Part shown: positions 29,075 to 43,012 of the stretch, one piece after another
Numbering within the stretch: the stretch's first letter is position 1
How the letters are laid out: every line of letters starts with the position of its first letter
Translations under genes and position numbers: made by a program
Source of the DNA: Polynucleobacter campilacus
GTDB taxonomy: Bacteria; Pseudomonadota; Gammaproteobacteria; Burkholderiales; Burkholderiaceae
Assembly (NCBI RefSeq): GCF_002206625.1
Contig: NZ_NGUP01000003.1
Span: 270,968-334,967, forward strand
DNA: 64,000 nt
Direction of reading: 5' to 3'
Notes under the pieces: model-generated
The model's input: only the letters and a program-made list of their open reading frames with translations
What the model was told of the DNA's origin: nothing
The model's database searches: none

Positions 29075-31141
29075 TCACGCCTTTAGAAATTCAGCGCGAG
29101 ATCCAAGCCAACGCTCTAGATGGCGCTCTACTAAGTCAGTATGCTCCGCAAGCAATCGTTCAGCAGCTTGTTGAGCCAACTCAATCAACCAAGCATCGCG
29201 CTGTAAATCGACAAATCGCAACATGGCATCTCCAGATTGCTTGGCTCCGAGTAGCTCACCGGGACCACGCAGGGAAAGATCTCGCTCTGCGATCACAAAA
29301 CCATCTGATACTTCACGCAATGTCTGTAAGCGCTCTTTTGCCGCCATAGATAAGGGTTCTGCATACATCAAGATGCAAACAGAGTCTGCAGAACCTCGGC
29401 CCACACGCCCACGCAATTGATGAATCTGGGCATAACCAAAGCGCTCGGCATGCTCAATCACCATGAGCGCCGCATTCGGCACGTCTACTCCCACTTCAAT
29501 GACTGTAGTGGCTACCAACAATTGAATTTCGTTTGCCTTGAAGGCAGCCATCACCGCTGCTTTTTCTTCGGATTTTAAGCGGCCATGCACTAAGCCCACT
29601 TTAAAGTTAGGCAGGGCCTGCGTCAGTTGCTCATAACTTTCAACGGCAGTTTGTAACTGCAAGACTTCAGACTCCTCAATCAAAGGGCAAACCCAATAGG
29701 CTTGTAATCCCTTAGAGAGCCAACTTTGCAAGCCACCAATGACCTCATCACGACGACCAGCCTTCACTACCTTGGTAGTAATGGGTTTTCGACCAGGAGG
29801 TAACTCATCAATGACGGATACATCGAGGTCTGCGTAATACGTCATCGCTAATGTGCGTGGAATTGGTGTTGCCGACATCATTAATTGATGGCAATAGAAC
29901 AATTCAGATCCAAGTCTTTGCTGAATTTCTAAACGCTGTCTCACACCGAAACGATGTTGCTCATCAATGACTGCTAATCCTAATTTGGAAAAACTCACGC
30001 TCTCCTGAATCAAGGCGTGGGTACCAATAATCAGTTGAGCATGACCACTCTCAATCATTTCTTGAGCCAGTCTTTTTTCTTTTGCTTTCAAGCTGCCGGA
30101 TAGCCAAGCAATACGAACACCTAATGGTTCAAACCATTCCTTCATTTTTAAGTAATGTTGCTCGGCCAAGATTTCTGTGGGAGCCATGACTGCAGCCTGA
30201 TAGCTATGATCCATCACCCTTGCAGCTGCTAACGCTGCGACTACCGTCTTGCCACTACCCACATCTCCTTGTAAGAGACGATTCATTGGGAACGATTTTT
30301 CTAGATCATGGCCAATCTCAGACCACACACGTTCTTGTGCAGTAGTGAGTTTGAAAGGCAAGGCCTTGAGTAAGCTCGCCTCAAGGCTTTTATCTTTTGA
30401 CGGTTTTGCGAAACTCGGAGCATGCCGCTCTCTTCGAATAGCATGGGCACGCTTCAAGGAAATTTGCTGCGCCAGTAATTCTTCAAATTGTACGCGGCGC
30501 CATGCAGGATCAGTACGCTCCAATAATGCCTGGGTGTTGGCATTGGAAGGCGGTTGATGTAAATAAGTAATGGCCGCTTGCAAACTAGGCCAATCATTAC
30601 TAGGAAGAAGTTCTGTCATTAACTTTTTGGGCAAGAACTCAGCCAAGCTATCTTGCAAACTAGGATCACGTAATGCTTGCGCAACTACTTTACGAATCAC
30701 TGTTTGCGAAACACCAGCACTGGCTGGATAGACTGGAGTAAGACTCATTGGCAATGGAGCATCAGCCGCTACAGCCTTGACAGTGGGGTGGACCATTTCT
30801 GGGCCCTGAAATCCTTCCCGCACCTCACCACGAACTCGTATATGAACGCCCACTGCCATTTGTTTTTGCTGGCTGGGATAGAAATTGAGGAAACGAAGCT
30901 GCAAAATCTCGGTCTCATCTTCAATGGTGACCAACATCTGCCTTCTCGGTCTAAATAGGACCTGATTCCGGATCACAACCCCTTGGGTCTGGACTGAGCC
31001 AAATCTGCCCTGACTGAGAGCCTCCTCAATTGTGAATAGCTCAGTCTCGTCTTCATAGCGAGATGGAAGATGCAAAGCAAGGGCCATGGGGCTGTCTAAA
31101 CCCATTTTTTGGAGTGTGCTTGGCGCTTGTTTGGTAGTCAT
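29075..31141 (-). CDS. recG: ATP-dependent DNA helicase RecG
   Basis: Branched-DNA helicase that regresses stalled forks and processes recombination intermediates. The 688-aa protein (E. coli 693) has the N-terminal wedge/OB domain (VIRNQVLFRPRRQMLVTIED), Walker A GDVGSGKTVVAAL (~290), the DEQH box in LAVIDEQHRFGVRQR (~390), motif III SATPIPRTLAMT, and the C-terminal helicase motifs TTVIEVGVDVPNAALMVIEH and QLRGRVGRGSADS. It is divergent from queA with 30 bp between starts and probably co-transcribed with ubiA. Confidence 0.96.
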   Translation of the reverse strand: MTTKQAPSTLQKMGLDSPMALALHLPSRYEDETELFTIEEALSQGRFGSVQTQGVVIRNQVLFRPRRQMLVTIEDETEILQLRFLNFYPSQQKQMAVGVHIRVRGEVREGFQGPEMVHPTVKAVAADAPLPMSLTPVYPASAGVSQTVIRKVVAQALRDPSLQDSLAEFLPKKLMTELLPSNDWPSLQAAITYLHQPPSNANTQALLERTDPAWRRVQFEELLAQQISLKRAHAIRRERHAPSFAKPSKDKSLEASLLKALPFKLTTAQERVWSEIGHDLEKSFPMNRLLQGDVGSGKTVVAALAAARVMDHSYQAAVMAPTEILAEQHYLKMKEWFEPLGVRIAWLSGSLKAKEKRLAQEMIESGHAQLIIGTHALIQESVSFSKLGLAVIDEQHRFGVRQRLEIQQRLGSELFYCHQLMMSATPIPRTLAMTYYADLDVSVIDELPPGRKPITTKVVKAGRRDEVIGGLQSWLSKGLQAYWVCPLIEESEVLQLQTAVESYEQLTQALPNFKVGLVHGRLKSEEKAAVMAAFKANEIQLLVATTVIEVGVDVPNAALMVIEHAERFGYAQIHQLRGRVGRGSADSVCILMYAEPLSMAAKERLQTLREVSDGFVIAERDLSLRGPGELLGAKQSGDAMLRFVDLQRDAWLIELAQQAAERLLAEHTDLVERHLERWLGSRAEFLKA

Positions 31142-31171
31142 CGTTAAAATCTAATACCTGATGGTAATGCT

Positions 31172-33372
<2,201 letters not shown>

Positions 33373-33505
33373 TAACCCTACGAAGGCCTATACCCCTCCA
33401 AATCACCTCCAAAGCCACACACAGTTTAGAATTGCGGGTTTAGGGCTTTACTTAAAAGTCTAAAACTAAAAGCAGTTTCCAAATAGTCTTTAACGGAGGT
33501 TTTAT

Positions 33506-33832
33506 ATGTGGATTAGTAACGCTTTTGCCCAAGCTCCAGCTGCGGGCCCAGATTCTGGTGGCTTGATGAGTTTCCTACCATTGGTTTTGATGTTTGCAGT
33601 GTTGTATTTCATCATGATTCGCCCACAAATGAAGCGTCAAAAAGAAACTAAAGCCATGCTTGAAGCTTTAGCAGTTGGCGATGAAGTGGTTACAGTAGGC
33701 GGCATCATGGGCAAAGTAACTGCGTTAAAAGACGCAGTAGTTACTGTTGAAATTTCCGCCGGCACTGAAGTCCAATTACAAAAAGGTGCCATCACTAATG
33801 TATTGCCAAAAGGCACATTAAAGTCTGCTTAA
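33506..33832 (+). CDS. yajC: Preprotein translocase subunit YajC
   Basis: Small inner-membrane accessory subunit of the Sec translocon, associated with SecDF. The 108-aa protein has one transmembrane helix (SFLPLVLMFAVLYFIMI, ~26-42) followed by RPQMKRQKE and the cytoplasmic KOW-like domain GDEVVTVGGIMGKVTAL. A strong ribosome binding site (GGAGG) sits 7-8 nt before the ATG. The preceding 133 bp hold no other gene; a promoter is likely there but no convincing -35/-10 pair stood out. Confidence 0.95.
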   Translation: MWISNAFAQAPAAGPDSGGLMSFLPLVLMFAVLYFIMIRPQMKRQKETKAMLEALAVGDEVVTVGGIMGKVTALKDAVVTVEISAGTEVQLQKGAITNVLPKGTLKSA

Positions 33833-33857
33833 TACGCTTGTTTAAAAGTATCTCGAT

Positions 33858-35717
33858 ATGAATCGCTACCCTCTCTGGAAATATCTAGTAATCGCCTTTG
33901 CCTTAATGATCGGCGGGCTATATTCATTACCCAATTTCTATGGTGAGGCTCCAGCGGTTCAGATCTCTTCCGCCAAACCAACCATTAAGGTTGATTTGGC
34001 GACACAAGCTCGCGTTGAAAAGATTTTGTCTGATGCCGATATCAGCAACACTGGGGTTTTCTTTGAGAATGCTACAAATGTAGGCTCCATCAAAATTCGC
34101 TTCAACAATACAGACATCCAACTGCGCGCTCGCGATCTCCTGCAGCAAAAAATCAATCTTGATCAAAATGATCCTAATTTCACAGTTGCACTAAATCTCT
34201 TATCCAATACTCCAGGTTGGTTAAGCGCGATCAATGCGCTACCAATGCCTTTGGGTCTTGACTTGCGAGGTGGCGTGTATTTCCTCCTACAGGTAGACAT
34301 GAAAGGCGCAGTACAAAAGAAGGTAACTTCTTTAGCAACCGATATTCGCAGTCAATTGCGTGATAAGAATATTCGTCATCAGGGTATTGAACGCGGTGCT
34401 GATAGCATCACCATTAATTTTGGCAGCACTACTGATGCTGATGCCGCTCGTACAGTTTTACTCTCCGCTCAACCGGATCTCATTTGGCAAGTAAAACCTG
34501 CCGGTCTGTCGCCAAAGTTAGTTGGTGAATTTAAGCCAACGGCATTAAAAGAAGTACAAGACAGCGCGGTTAAACAAAACATCATCACCTTAAATAAACG
34601 CGTGAATGAGTTAGCTGTTAAAGAACCTGTCATTCAACAACAAGGTGCTGAGCGCATCGTGGTGCAGTTACCAGGCGTTCAAGATACCGCTCGTGCCAAA
34701 GATATTATTGGTCGCACAGCAACACTAGAATCCCGTCTAGCCGATCCATCGGTCTCTACCATCGGTCTTGGTGAAACCCCACCTCCAGGCACGGATACCT
34801 TCCGCTTTGGAGAAAGCCGCTTAGGCGTCTTTAAGAAGTCAGTCATTTTCAGCGGCGATCGCATTACTGACGCGAGTGCTGGCTTTGATCAAAATCAACG
34901 TCCTGCTGTAAATATCTCTCTTGATGCTGCTGGTGGTCGGGTGATGCAAGAGGTCACTCGCGAGAACTTGGGCAAGCCAATGGGCATGATTCTCTTTGAA
35001 AAAGGAAAAGGGGAAGTTCTCACCATTGCCACCATACAAGGCGAATTTGGCTCAAAGTTCCAGATTACAGGTCAGCCAACTACTGCAAGCGCAAATGACT
35101 TAGCGCTTTTGCTTCGCGCCGGCTCTCTCGCCGCACCAATGGAAATCATTGAAGAGCGCACGATTGGACCAAGCCTGGGTGCAGAAAATATTGAAAAGGG
35201 ATTTAAATCCCTCTTAATCGGCTTTGGCGCAATTGCTATTTTTATGATCGGTTACTACTTGCTGTTTGGCACATTCTCAGTCATTGCGTTGGCAGTGAAC
35301 TTGCTCCTACTGATCTCTGTGCTGTCGATGCTGCAAGCCACCCTTACTTTGCCAGGCATCGCTGCGATGGCCCTAGCACTCGGCATGGCGATTGACTCAA
35401 ACGTTTTAATTAATGAACGTATTCGTGAAGAATTACGTAGTGGAGCCGCACCACAAACTGCCATTGCCGTTGGCTTTGATAAAGCATGGGCAACTATTTT
35501 GGATTCCAACGTGACTACCTTAATTGCGGGTCTAGCCCTCTTAGCATTTGGCTCCGGTCCCATTAAAGGCTTTGCGGTGGTTCACTGCTTAGGTATTTTA
35601 ACTTCCATGTTCTCAGCCGTCTTCTTCTCACGCGGTCTTGTTAATCTCTGGTATGGCAGACACAAGAAGGTTCAAAAACTTGCTATCGGCCAAGTTTGGC
35701 GCCCACAGGAGAAATAA
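33858..35717 (+). CDS. secD: Protein translocase subunit SecD
   Basis: RND-type inner-membrane protein that uses the proton gradient to pull secreted proteins across the membrane. The 619-aa protein has an N-terminal membrane helix (KYLVIAFALMIGGLYSLPNF), the conserved LGLDLRGGVYFLLQVD (~132), a large periplasmic domain (~150-440), and five further helices with the GMAIDSNVLINERIREE motif (~515) holding the proton-relay aspartate. secF follows 3 bp later, so yajC-secD-secF are one operon. Confidence 0.96.
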   Translation: MNRYPLWKYLVIAFALMIGGLYSLPNFYGEAPAVQISSAKPTIKVDLATQARVEKILSDADISNTGVFFENATNVGSIKIRFNNTDIQLRARDLLQQKINLDQNDPNFTVALNLLSNTPGWLSAINALPMPLGLDLRGGVYFLLQVDMKGAVQKKVTSLATDIRSQLRDKNIRHQGIERGADSITINFGSTTDADAARTVLLSAQPDLIWQVKPAGLSPKLVGEFKPTALKEVQDSAVKQNIITLNKRVNELAVKEPVIQQQGAERIVVQLPGVQDTARAKDIIGRTATLESRLADPSVSTIGLGETPPPGTDTFRFGESRLGVFKKSVIFSGDRITDASAGFDQNQRPAVNISLDAAGGRVMQEVTRENLGKPMGMILFEKGKGEVLTIATIQGEFGSKFQITGQPTTASANDLALLLRAGSLAAPMEIIEERTIGPSLGAENIEKGFKSLLIGFGAIAIFMIGYYLLFGTFSVIALAVNLLLLISVLSMLQATLTLPGIAAMALALGMAIDSNVLINERIREELRSGAAPQTAIAVGFDKAWATILDSNVTTLIAGLALLAFGSGPIKGFAVVHCLGILTSMFSAVFFSRGLVNLWYGRHKKVQKLAIGQVWRPQEK

Positions 35718-35720
35718 GCC

Positions 35721-36695
35721 ATGGAATTTTTTCGGATCAAAAAAGATATCCCCTTCATGCGCCATGCCTTGGCGCTCAATGCGATTTCTTTAATTACCTT
35801 CTTAGCTGCAGTCTTCTTCTTGTGGCAAAACGGTTTACACCTTTCGATTGAGTTCACAGGCGGCACGGTTATGGAGGTGAGTTATCCTCAATCCGCCCCA
35901 CTAGATTCCATTCGTGCCAAGGTTGAGAAATTAGGTTACACAGATACGCAGATCCAGAACTTTGGTAGTTCACGCGACATCATGATTCGCCTGCCTTTGC
36001 AAAAAGATGCTGAAGGCAAGCTGATTTCTTCTGCAGACCAAAGCGCAGCGGTAATGCAGGTGCTTGAGCCAGCCAGTAGCGGAGCCAAGCTACAACGTGT
36101 AGAGTTCGTTGGCCCTCAAGTGGGTGAAGAGCTGGCATTGGATGGTTTGAAGGCCTTAATCTTTGTGATTATCGGTATTGTGATCTACCTCTCCTTCCGC
36201 TTTGAGTGGAAGTTTGCTTTGGCTGGCATCATCGCAAACTTGCACGACATCGTGATCATCTTGGGCTTCTTTGCTTTCTTCCAATGGGAGTTCTCACTCT
36301 CTGTCTTGGCAGCAGTGCTTGCCGTTTTAGGTTACTCCGTCAATGAATCTGTAGTGATCTTTGACCGTATTCGTGAAAACTTCCGCAAATATCGCAAGAT
36401 GGATACCCGCGAGATTATCGACAATGCAATTACCAGCACAATCAGTCGCACCGTAATTACTCACGGCAGTACTGAAATGATGGTTCTAGCGATGCTCATC
36501 TTTGGTGGTCCAACCTTGTTCTACTTTGCCCTGGCGCTGACTATCGGTATTTTGTTTGGCATTTACTCTTCTGTATTCGTTGCCGCAGCCTTAGCAATGT
36601 GGCTGGGAGTAACACGTGAAGATTTGGCGAAGGGTGATAAAAAGCCGGATGACACTACCCGTAATGATGATCCTAATTTCGGGGCGCGCGTTTAA
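35721..36695 (+). CDS. secF: Protein translocase subunit SecF
   Basis: Partner of SecD in the SecDF complex. The 324-aa protein has an N-terminal helix (ALNAISLITFLAAVFFLWQ), the conserved LSIEFTGGTVMEV (~47), a periplasmic domain, then five helices with GYSVNESVVIFDRIRENFRK (~210-230) and TLFYFALALTIGILFGIYSS. It ends 11 bp before the convergent waaA stop. Confidence 0.96.
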   Translation: MEFFRIKKDIPFMRHALALNAISLITFLAAVFFLWQNGLHLSIEFTGGTVMEVSYPQSAPLDSIRAKVEKLGYTDTQIQNFGSSRDIMIRLPLQKDAEGKLISSADQSAAVMQVLEPASSGAKLQRVEFVGPQVGEELALDGLKALIFVIIGIVIYLSFRFEWKFALAGIIANLHDIVIILGFFAFFQWEFSLSVLAAVLAVLGYSVNESVVIFDRIRENFRKYRKMDTREIIDNAITSTISRTVITHGSTEMMVLAMLIFGGPTLFYFALALTIGILFGIYSSVFVAAALAMWLGVTREDLAKGDKKPDDTTRNDDPNFGARV

Positions 36696-36706
36696 GTCAA
36701 TCGGAC

Positions 36707-39480
<2,774 letters not shown>

Positions 39481-39539
39481 TCATTTTAATGCGTTCCGGA
39501 CTCCAGCACGCCCCCATCAGGATAGCTATACTGTGGCCT

Positions 39540-40154
39540 ATGAAAATAATCGGATCCCTCACCAGCCCCTATGTACGTAAAGTACGCATCGTTTTTTCAG
39601 AGAAAAAGGTCGATGTTGACCTTGAATTAGAGAACGTTTGGGCTGCAGACACCAAAATAGCCATTTCTAACCCCCTAGGCAAGGTTCCCTGCCTTATTCT
39701 CGAAGATGGCGAGGCCATCTACGACTCTCGCGTCATTGCTGAATACGCTGATGCCCTAAGCCCTGTGAGCAAGCTCATTCCGGCTGATAGCCGTGAACGT
39801 GCAAGCGTAAAAACCTGGGAAGCTCTGGTTGACGGAATCATGGATGCCGGTATTTTGGCCCGCCTCGAGCGCACTTGGCGCCCAGCCGAACTTCAGAGTT
39901 CAGCTTGGGTCGATCGCCAAATGGGCAAGATTCAAAACTCTCTGCGTCAAATGTCTGAGGTCTTGGGTGAGAATGCCTGGTGTCACGGTAACCAAATCAC
40001 ACTTGCTGACATTGCAACAGGTTGCGCACTTGGTTGGTTATTACTGCGCTTTCCAGATGTGAAATGGCAAGTGCAATATCCAAACTTAGATCGCCTCTAC
40101 CAAAAGTTGTTGCAGCGACCTTCTTTTGCCGAAACTGAACCGCCAGCAGCGTAA
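39540..40154 (+). CDS. Glutathione S-transferase family protein, YibF-like
   Basis: Two-domain GST of 204 aa. The N-terminal thioredoxin-fold domain starts MKIIGSLTSPYVRKVRI and has the cis-proline and glutathione-binding stretch NPLGKVPCLILEDGEAIYDS; the C-terminal helical domain contains ITLADIATGCALGWLL. Resemblance is closest to E. coli YibF, whose physiological substrate is unsettled. An upstream in-frame ATG at 39489 exists, but the added residues are not GST-like, so 39540 was chosen. It is convergent with mnmA, with 25 bp between stops. Confidence 0.88.
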   Translation: MKIIGSLTSPYVRKVRIVFSEKKVDVDLELENVWAADTKIAISNPLGKVPCLILEDGEAIYDSRVIAEYADALSPVSKLIPADSRERASVKTWEALVDGIMDAGILARLERTWRPAELQSSAWVDRQMGKIQNSLRQMSEVLGENAWCHGNQITLADIATGCALGWLLLRFPDVKWQVQYPNLDRLYQKLLQRPSFAETEPPAA

Positions 40155-40179
40155 ATCAGTTTTCACTTGTTTATTGGGA

Positions 40180-41232
40180 TTAGGCGGAAATAATTCCGCC
40201 GCCCAAACAAATATCGCCGTCGTATAAAACAGCAGATTGCCCTGGTGTTACTGCCCATTGCGCTTCTAAAAAACTCAAACTGAAGTTCAAAGGTGTATCA
40301 CCTGTATTCAATACACACGCTGAATCCACTTGACGATAACGCGTCTTAGCAGAGTAATTTCCAGCGCTAGGAGCAGATCCTGCAATCCAACTCGCATCGA
40401 TAGCCTCTAGCCTATTAGCCAAGAGCCACGGGTGTTCATGGCCCTGAGCCACATATAGGGTGTTATTTGCCATATCCTTGCGCGCAACATACCAAGCATC
40501 GCCATTGCCATCCTGACTACCGCCTAGACCAATCCCTTTACGCTGCCCTAAGGTGAAAAAAGCCAGCCCCATATGTTCTCCAACGGTCTTACCATCAGGG
40601 GTTTTAATTAGCCCAGGCGTACGCGGCAAATAACGATTTAAGAATTCTCGAAATGGGCGCTCACCAATAAAACAAATTCCAGTGCTATCTTTTTTACGTG
40701 CATTGTGTAAACCAATTTTTTCAGCAATCTTGCGCACTTCTGTTTTCGGAATATCCCCTAATGGAAATAAAACATTTGCTAATTGTTGTTGCGTTAAGCG
40801 ATGCAAAAAATAACTTTGGTCTTTGCTCGCATCAACAGCTTTTAATAATTGAACTTTGCCGGCCTCATGGCGCACTCTGGAATAGTGCCCCGTAGCAATA
40901 GCATCAGCACCCAAACTCATGGCATGGTCTAAAAAAGCTTTGAATTTAATTTCAGCGTTACAGAGAACATCAGGATTGGGAGTTCGCCCAGCAGCGTATT
41001 CACGCAAAAACTCAGCAAATACCCGTTCACGGTATTCCGCAGCAAAATTGACTGCCTCGACATCGATTCCAATCATATCGGCCACTGAGACGACATCAAG
41101 CCAATCCTGGCGGGCAGAGCAATATTCGTCGCTATCGTCATCTTCCCAATTTTTCATAAACAGGCCGATAACCTCATAACCCTGCTCTTTCAGCATCCAG
41201 GCTGCCACGGACGAATCTACCCCTCCAGACAT
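40180..41232 (-). CDS. mnmA: tRNA-specific 2-thiouridylase MnmA, N-terminus displaced by a frameshift
   Basis: Installs sulfur at U34 of tRNA-Lys, -Glu and -Gln using persulfide from the IscS/Tus relay. The PP-loop [13 protein letters not shown] is at the very start, followed by [11 protein letters not shown], the catalytic cysteines in [12 protein letters not shown] and [12 protein letters not shown], and [10 protein letters not shown]. The only in-frame ATG (41232) begins inside the family's conserved first strand, giving 350 aa (E. coli 368), and it lacks a ribosome binding site. The missing residues KKPKKVVIG are encoded just upstream in this frame but reach a stop before any ATG; deleting one C of a C7 run restores an ATG at 41293 and 370 aa. 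MnmA is usually important for growth, so a read error is plausible. Confidence 0.9.
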   Translation of the reverse strand: MSGGVDSSVAAWMLKEQGYEVIGLFMKNWEDDDSDEYCSARQDWLDVVSVADMIGIDVEAVNFAAEYRERVFAEFLREYAAGRTPNPDVLCNAEIKFKAFLDHAMSLGADAIATGHYSRVRHEAGKVQLLKAVDASKDQSYFLHRLTQQQLANVLFPLGDIPKTEVRKIAEKIGLHNARKKDSTGICFIGERPFREFLNRYLPRTPGLIKTPDGKTVGEHMGLAFFTLGQRKGIGLGGSQDGNGDAWYVARKDMANNTLYVAQGHEHPWLLANRLEAIDASWIAGSAPSAGNYSAKTRYRQVDSACVLNTGDTPLNFSLSFLEAQWAVTPGQSAVLYDGDICLGGGIISA

Positions 41233-41293
41233 GCCAATAACGACTTTCTTAGGCTTTTTAGGGGGGGAGTACGGAAGAATTAGGCCGGCTCAT
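41233..41293 (-). other. mnmA: Probable true 5' end of mnmA, out of frame
   Basis: Read on the minus strand from ATG 41293, the codons give [11 protein letters not shown] and then hit TAA directly after a C7 run (plus-strand 41261-41267). With six Cs the frame continues as [17 protein letters not shown] into mnmA, matching the family's N-terminal strand. The current base count therefore separates this start from its gene. Confidence 0.7.
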
Positions 41294-41472
41294 CAAAAAA
41301 ATGCGAAAATACTTTGTAGACAGATAAACCCCATTGTAGAAGTCTCAACCAGACTTCGCATGATTTTAGGCAAAACCATAGCCGGCAGACCTGGGGACTC
41401 AGTAAATAGGTAAAACCTACCCTGTTTATCTATAAAATAGACTTTTAAAAATTTTGCTTTTGGAGACATGCC

Positions 41473-42603
41473 ATGCGCATAGGAGTGCCGCTGGAAACAA
41501 GGTCCGAGGAAACTCGAGTAGCCGCAACACCAGAAACCGTAAAAAAACTGATCAGCCAAGGTCATTCCGTCGTCATTCAAAAAGACGCTGGTGTGCAAGC
41601 TAGCCAACCAGACTCTGCATATGAAGCAGTAGGCGCCAGTATTGGTAGCGCTGCTGATGCATTCGGAGCAGAAATTGTTTTGAAGGTGCGCGCTCCTGAA
41701 GCCGCCGAACTCAAGCAAATTAAATCTGGCAGCGTATTAATCGGCATGCTTGACCCGTTTGATAACGACAACATTGCTGCAATGGCCGCACAAGGTGTAA
41801 CCGCATTTTCATTAGAAGCTGCGCCACGCACTACCCGTGCTCAGAGCATGGACGTCTTGTCTTCACAGGCAAATATTGCTGGTTACAAGTCCGTCATGAT
41901 TGCCGCCAATGAATATCAACGTTTCATGCCAATGCTCATGACGGCTGCAGGTACTGTGAAAGCTGCGCGTGTATTAATTTTGGGAGCTGGTGTTGCCGGC
42001 TTACAAGCTATCGCAACTGCTAAACGTTTAGGTGCTGTGATTGAAGCATCTGACGTACGTCCTGCAGCTAAAGAGCAAATTGAATCTTTGGGCGCTAAAT
42101 TTGTTGACGTTCCTTATGAAACAGAGGAAGAGCGTGAAATTGCTAAAGGTGTTGGCGGCTATGCCCGTCCTATGCCAGAAGCTTGGATGAAGCGTCAAGC
42201 GGCTTTGGTTGCTGAACGCGCCCAGCAAGCTGATATTGTGATTACTACTGCCTTGATTCCAGGACGTAAGCCACCAGTTCTCTTGCATAGCGATACCGTT
42301 GCAAACATGAAGCCGGGCTCTATCGTGATTGATATTGCTGCAGGTCGTGGTGATAACGGTTCTGGTAACTGCCCACTCACGCAAGCTGACAAAATTGTTC
42401 AAGTCAATGGCGTCAAGATTGTTGGTTATACCAATCTTGCAAGCATGGTTGCAGCAGATGCATCAGCACTCTATGCGCGTAACTTGATCGACTTCATGAA
42501 ATTGATTGTTGATAAAGATGCGAAACTCGTTATCCCCGCTGATGACGACATCGTGACTGCCTGCTTAATGTGTCGCGATGGTCAAGCCGTCCGTAAAAAC
42601 TAA
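41473..42603 (+). CDS. pntAA: NAD(P) transhydrogenase subunit alpha, part 1 (NAD-binding)
   Basis: Soluble NAD(H)-binding domain I of the proton-pumping transhydrogenase. The 376-aa protein begins MRIGVPLETRSEETRVAATP, shared with alanine dehydrogenase, and has the Rossmann motif LILGAGVAGLQAIATAKRLGA (20 or so residues from ~172), the RQAALVAERAQQADIVITTALIPG region and IDIAAGRGDNGSGN. E. coli fuses this domain to membrane helices in PntA; here it is split, as in Rhodospirillum and many alpha- and betaproteobacteria. pntAB and pntB follow at 28- and 42-bp gaps. Confidence 0.95.
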   Translation: MRIGVPLETRSEETRVAATPETVKKLISQGHSVVIQKDAGVQASQPDSAYEAVGASIGSAADAFGAEIVLKVRAPEAAELKQIKSGSVLIGMLDPFDNDNIAAMAAQGVTAFSLEAAPRTTRAQSMDVLSSQANIAGYKSVMIAANEYQRFMPMLMTAAGTVKAARVLILGAGVAGLQAIATAKRLGAVIEASDVRPAAKEQIESLGAKFVDVPYETEEEREIAKGVGGYARPMPEAWMKRQAALVAERAQQADIVITTALIPGRKPPVLLHSDTVANMKPGSIVIDIAAGRGDNGSGNCPLTQADKIVQVNGVKIVGYTNLASMVAADASALYARNLIDFMKLIVDKDAKLVIPADDDIVTACLMCRDGQAVRKN

Positions 42604-42631
42604 TATAAGAAATTTAGACTAAGGAAATATC

Positions 42632-42970
42632 ATGGATCTCGCTGCCTTTCAAAGCATCCTCACAGTCCAAAACATCACTGTGTTTGTGTTGGCTATTTTT
42701 GTTGGCTACCACGTAGTTTGGAACGTTACTCCTGCATTGCACACTCCATTAATGGCCGTTACTAACGCCATCTCTGGAATCATCATTGTTGGCGCACTTC
42801 TACAAACTGAAGTCATCGGTGGCGATGAAATCACCCTTACCAGCATTATTGGTGCGGTCGCAGTATTCCTAGCTTCCATCAATATTTTTGGTGGCTTTAT
42901 GGTCACCCGTCGCATGCTGGAGATGTTTAAGAAGAAAGCTCCTAAAGCGGATGCGGCTGGAACTAAATAA
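42632..42970 (+). CDS. pntAB: NAD(P) transhydrogenase subunit alpha, part 2 (membrane)
   Basis: Small membrane subunit that contributes helices to the proton channel. The 112-aa protein has about three hydrophobic segments: ~13-32 ([17 protein letters not shown]), ~40-60 ([17 protein letters not shown]) and ~66-92 ([19 protein letters not shown]), followed by [12 protein letters not shown] and a short charged tail. It lies between pntAA and pntB and corresponds to the C-terminal part of E. coli PntA. Confidence 0.94.
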   Translation: MDLAAFQSILTVQNITVFVLAIFVGYHVVWNVTPALHTPLMAVTNAISGIIIVGALLQTEVIGGDEITLTSIIGAVAVFLASINIFGGFMVTRRMLEMFKKKAPKADAAGTK

Positions 42971-43012
42971 AACTAGAACAAGATCCTCATAGAGATTTAA
43001 AGAGACCAAAAA

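Noticed and set aside
39489..39539. Longer start of the GST gene
   Set aside because: The 17 added residues precede the canonical GST beta strand and would sit in the purB-GST promoter gap.
41339..41357. GAAGTCT/AGACTTC inverted repeat upstream of pntAA
   Set aside because: The 7-bp stem lacks a U-run and an obvious promoter relation; too little to call a terminator or operator.
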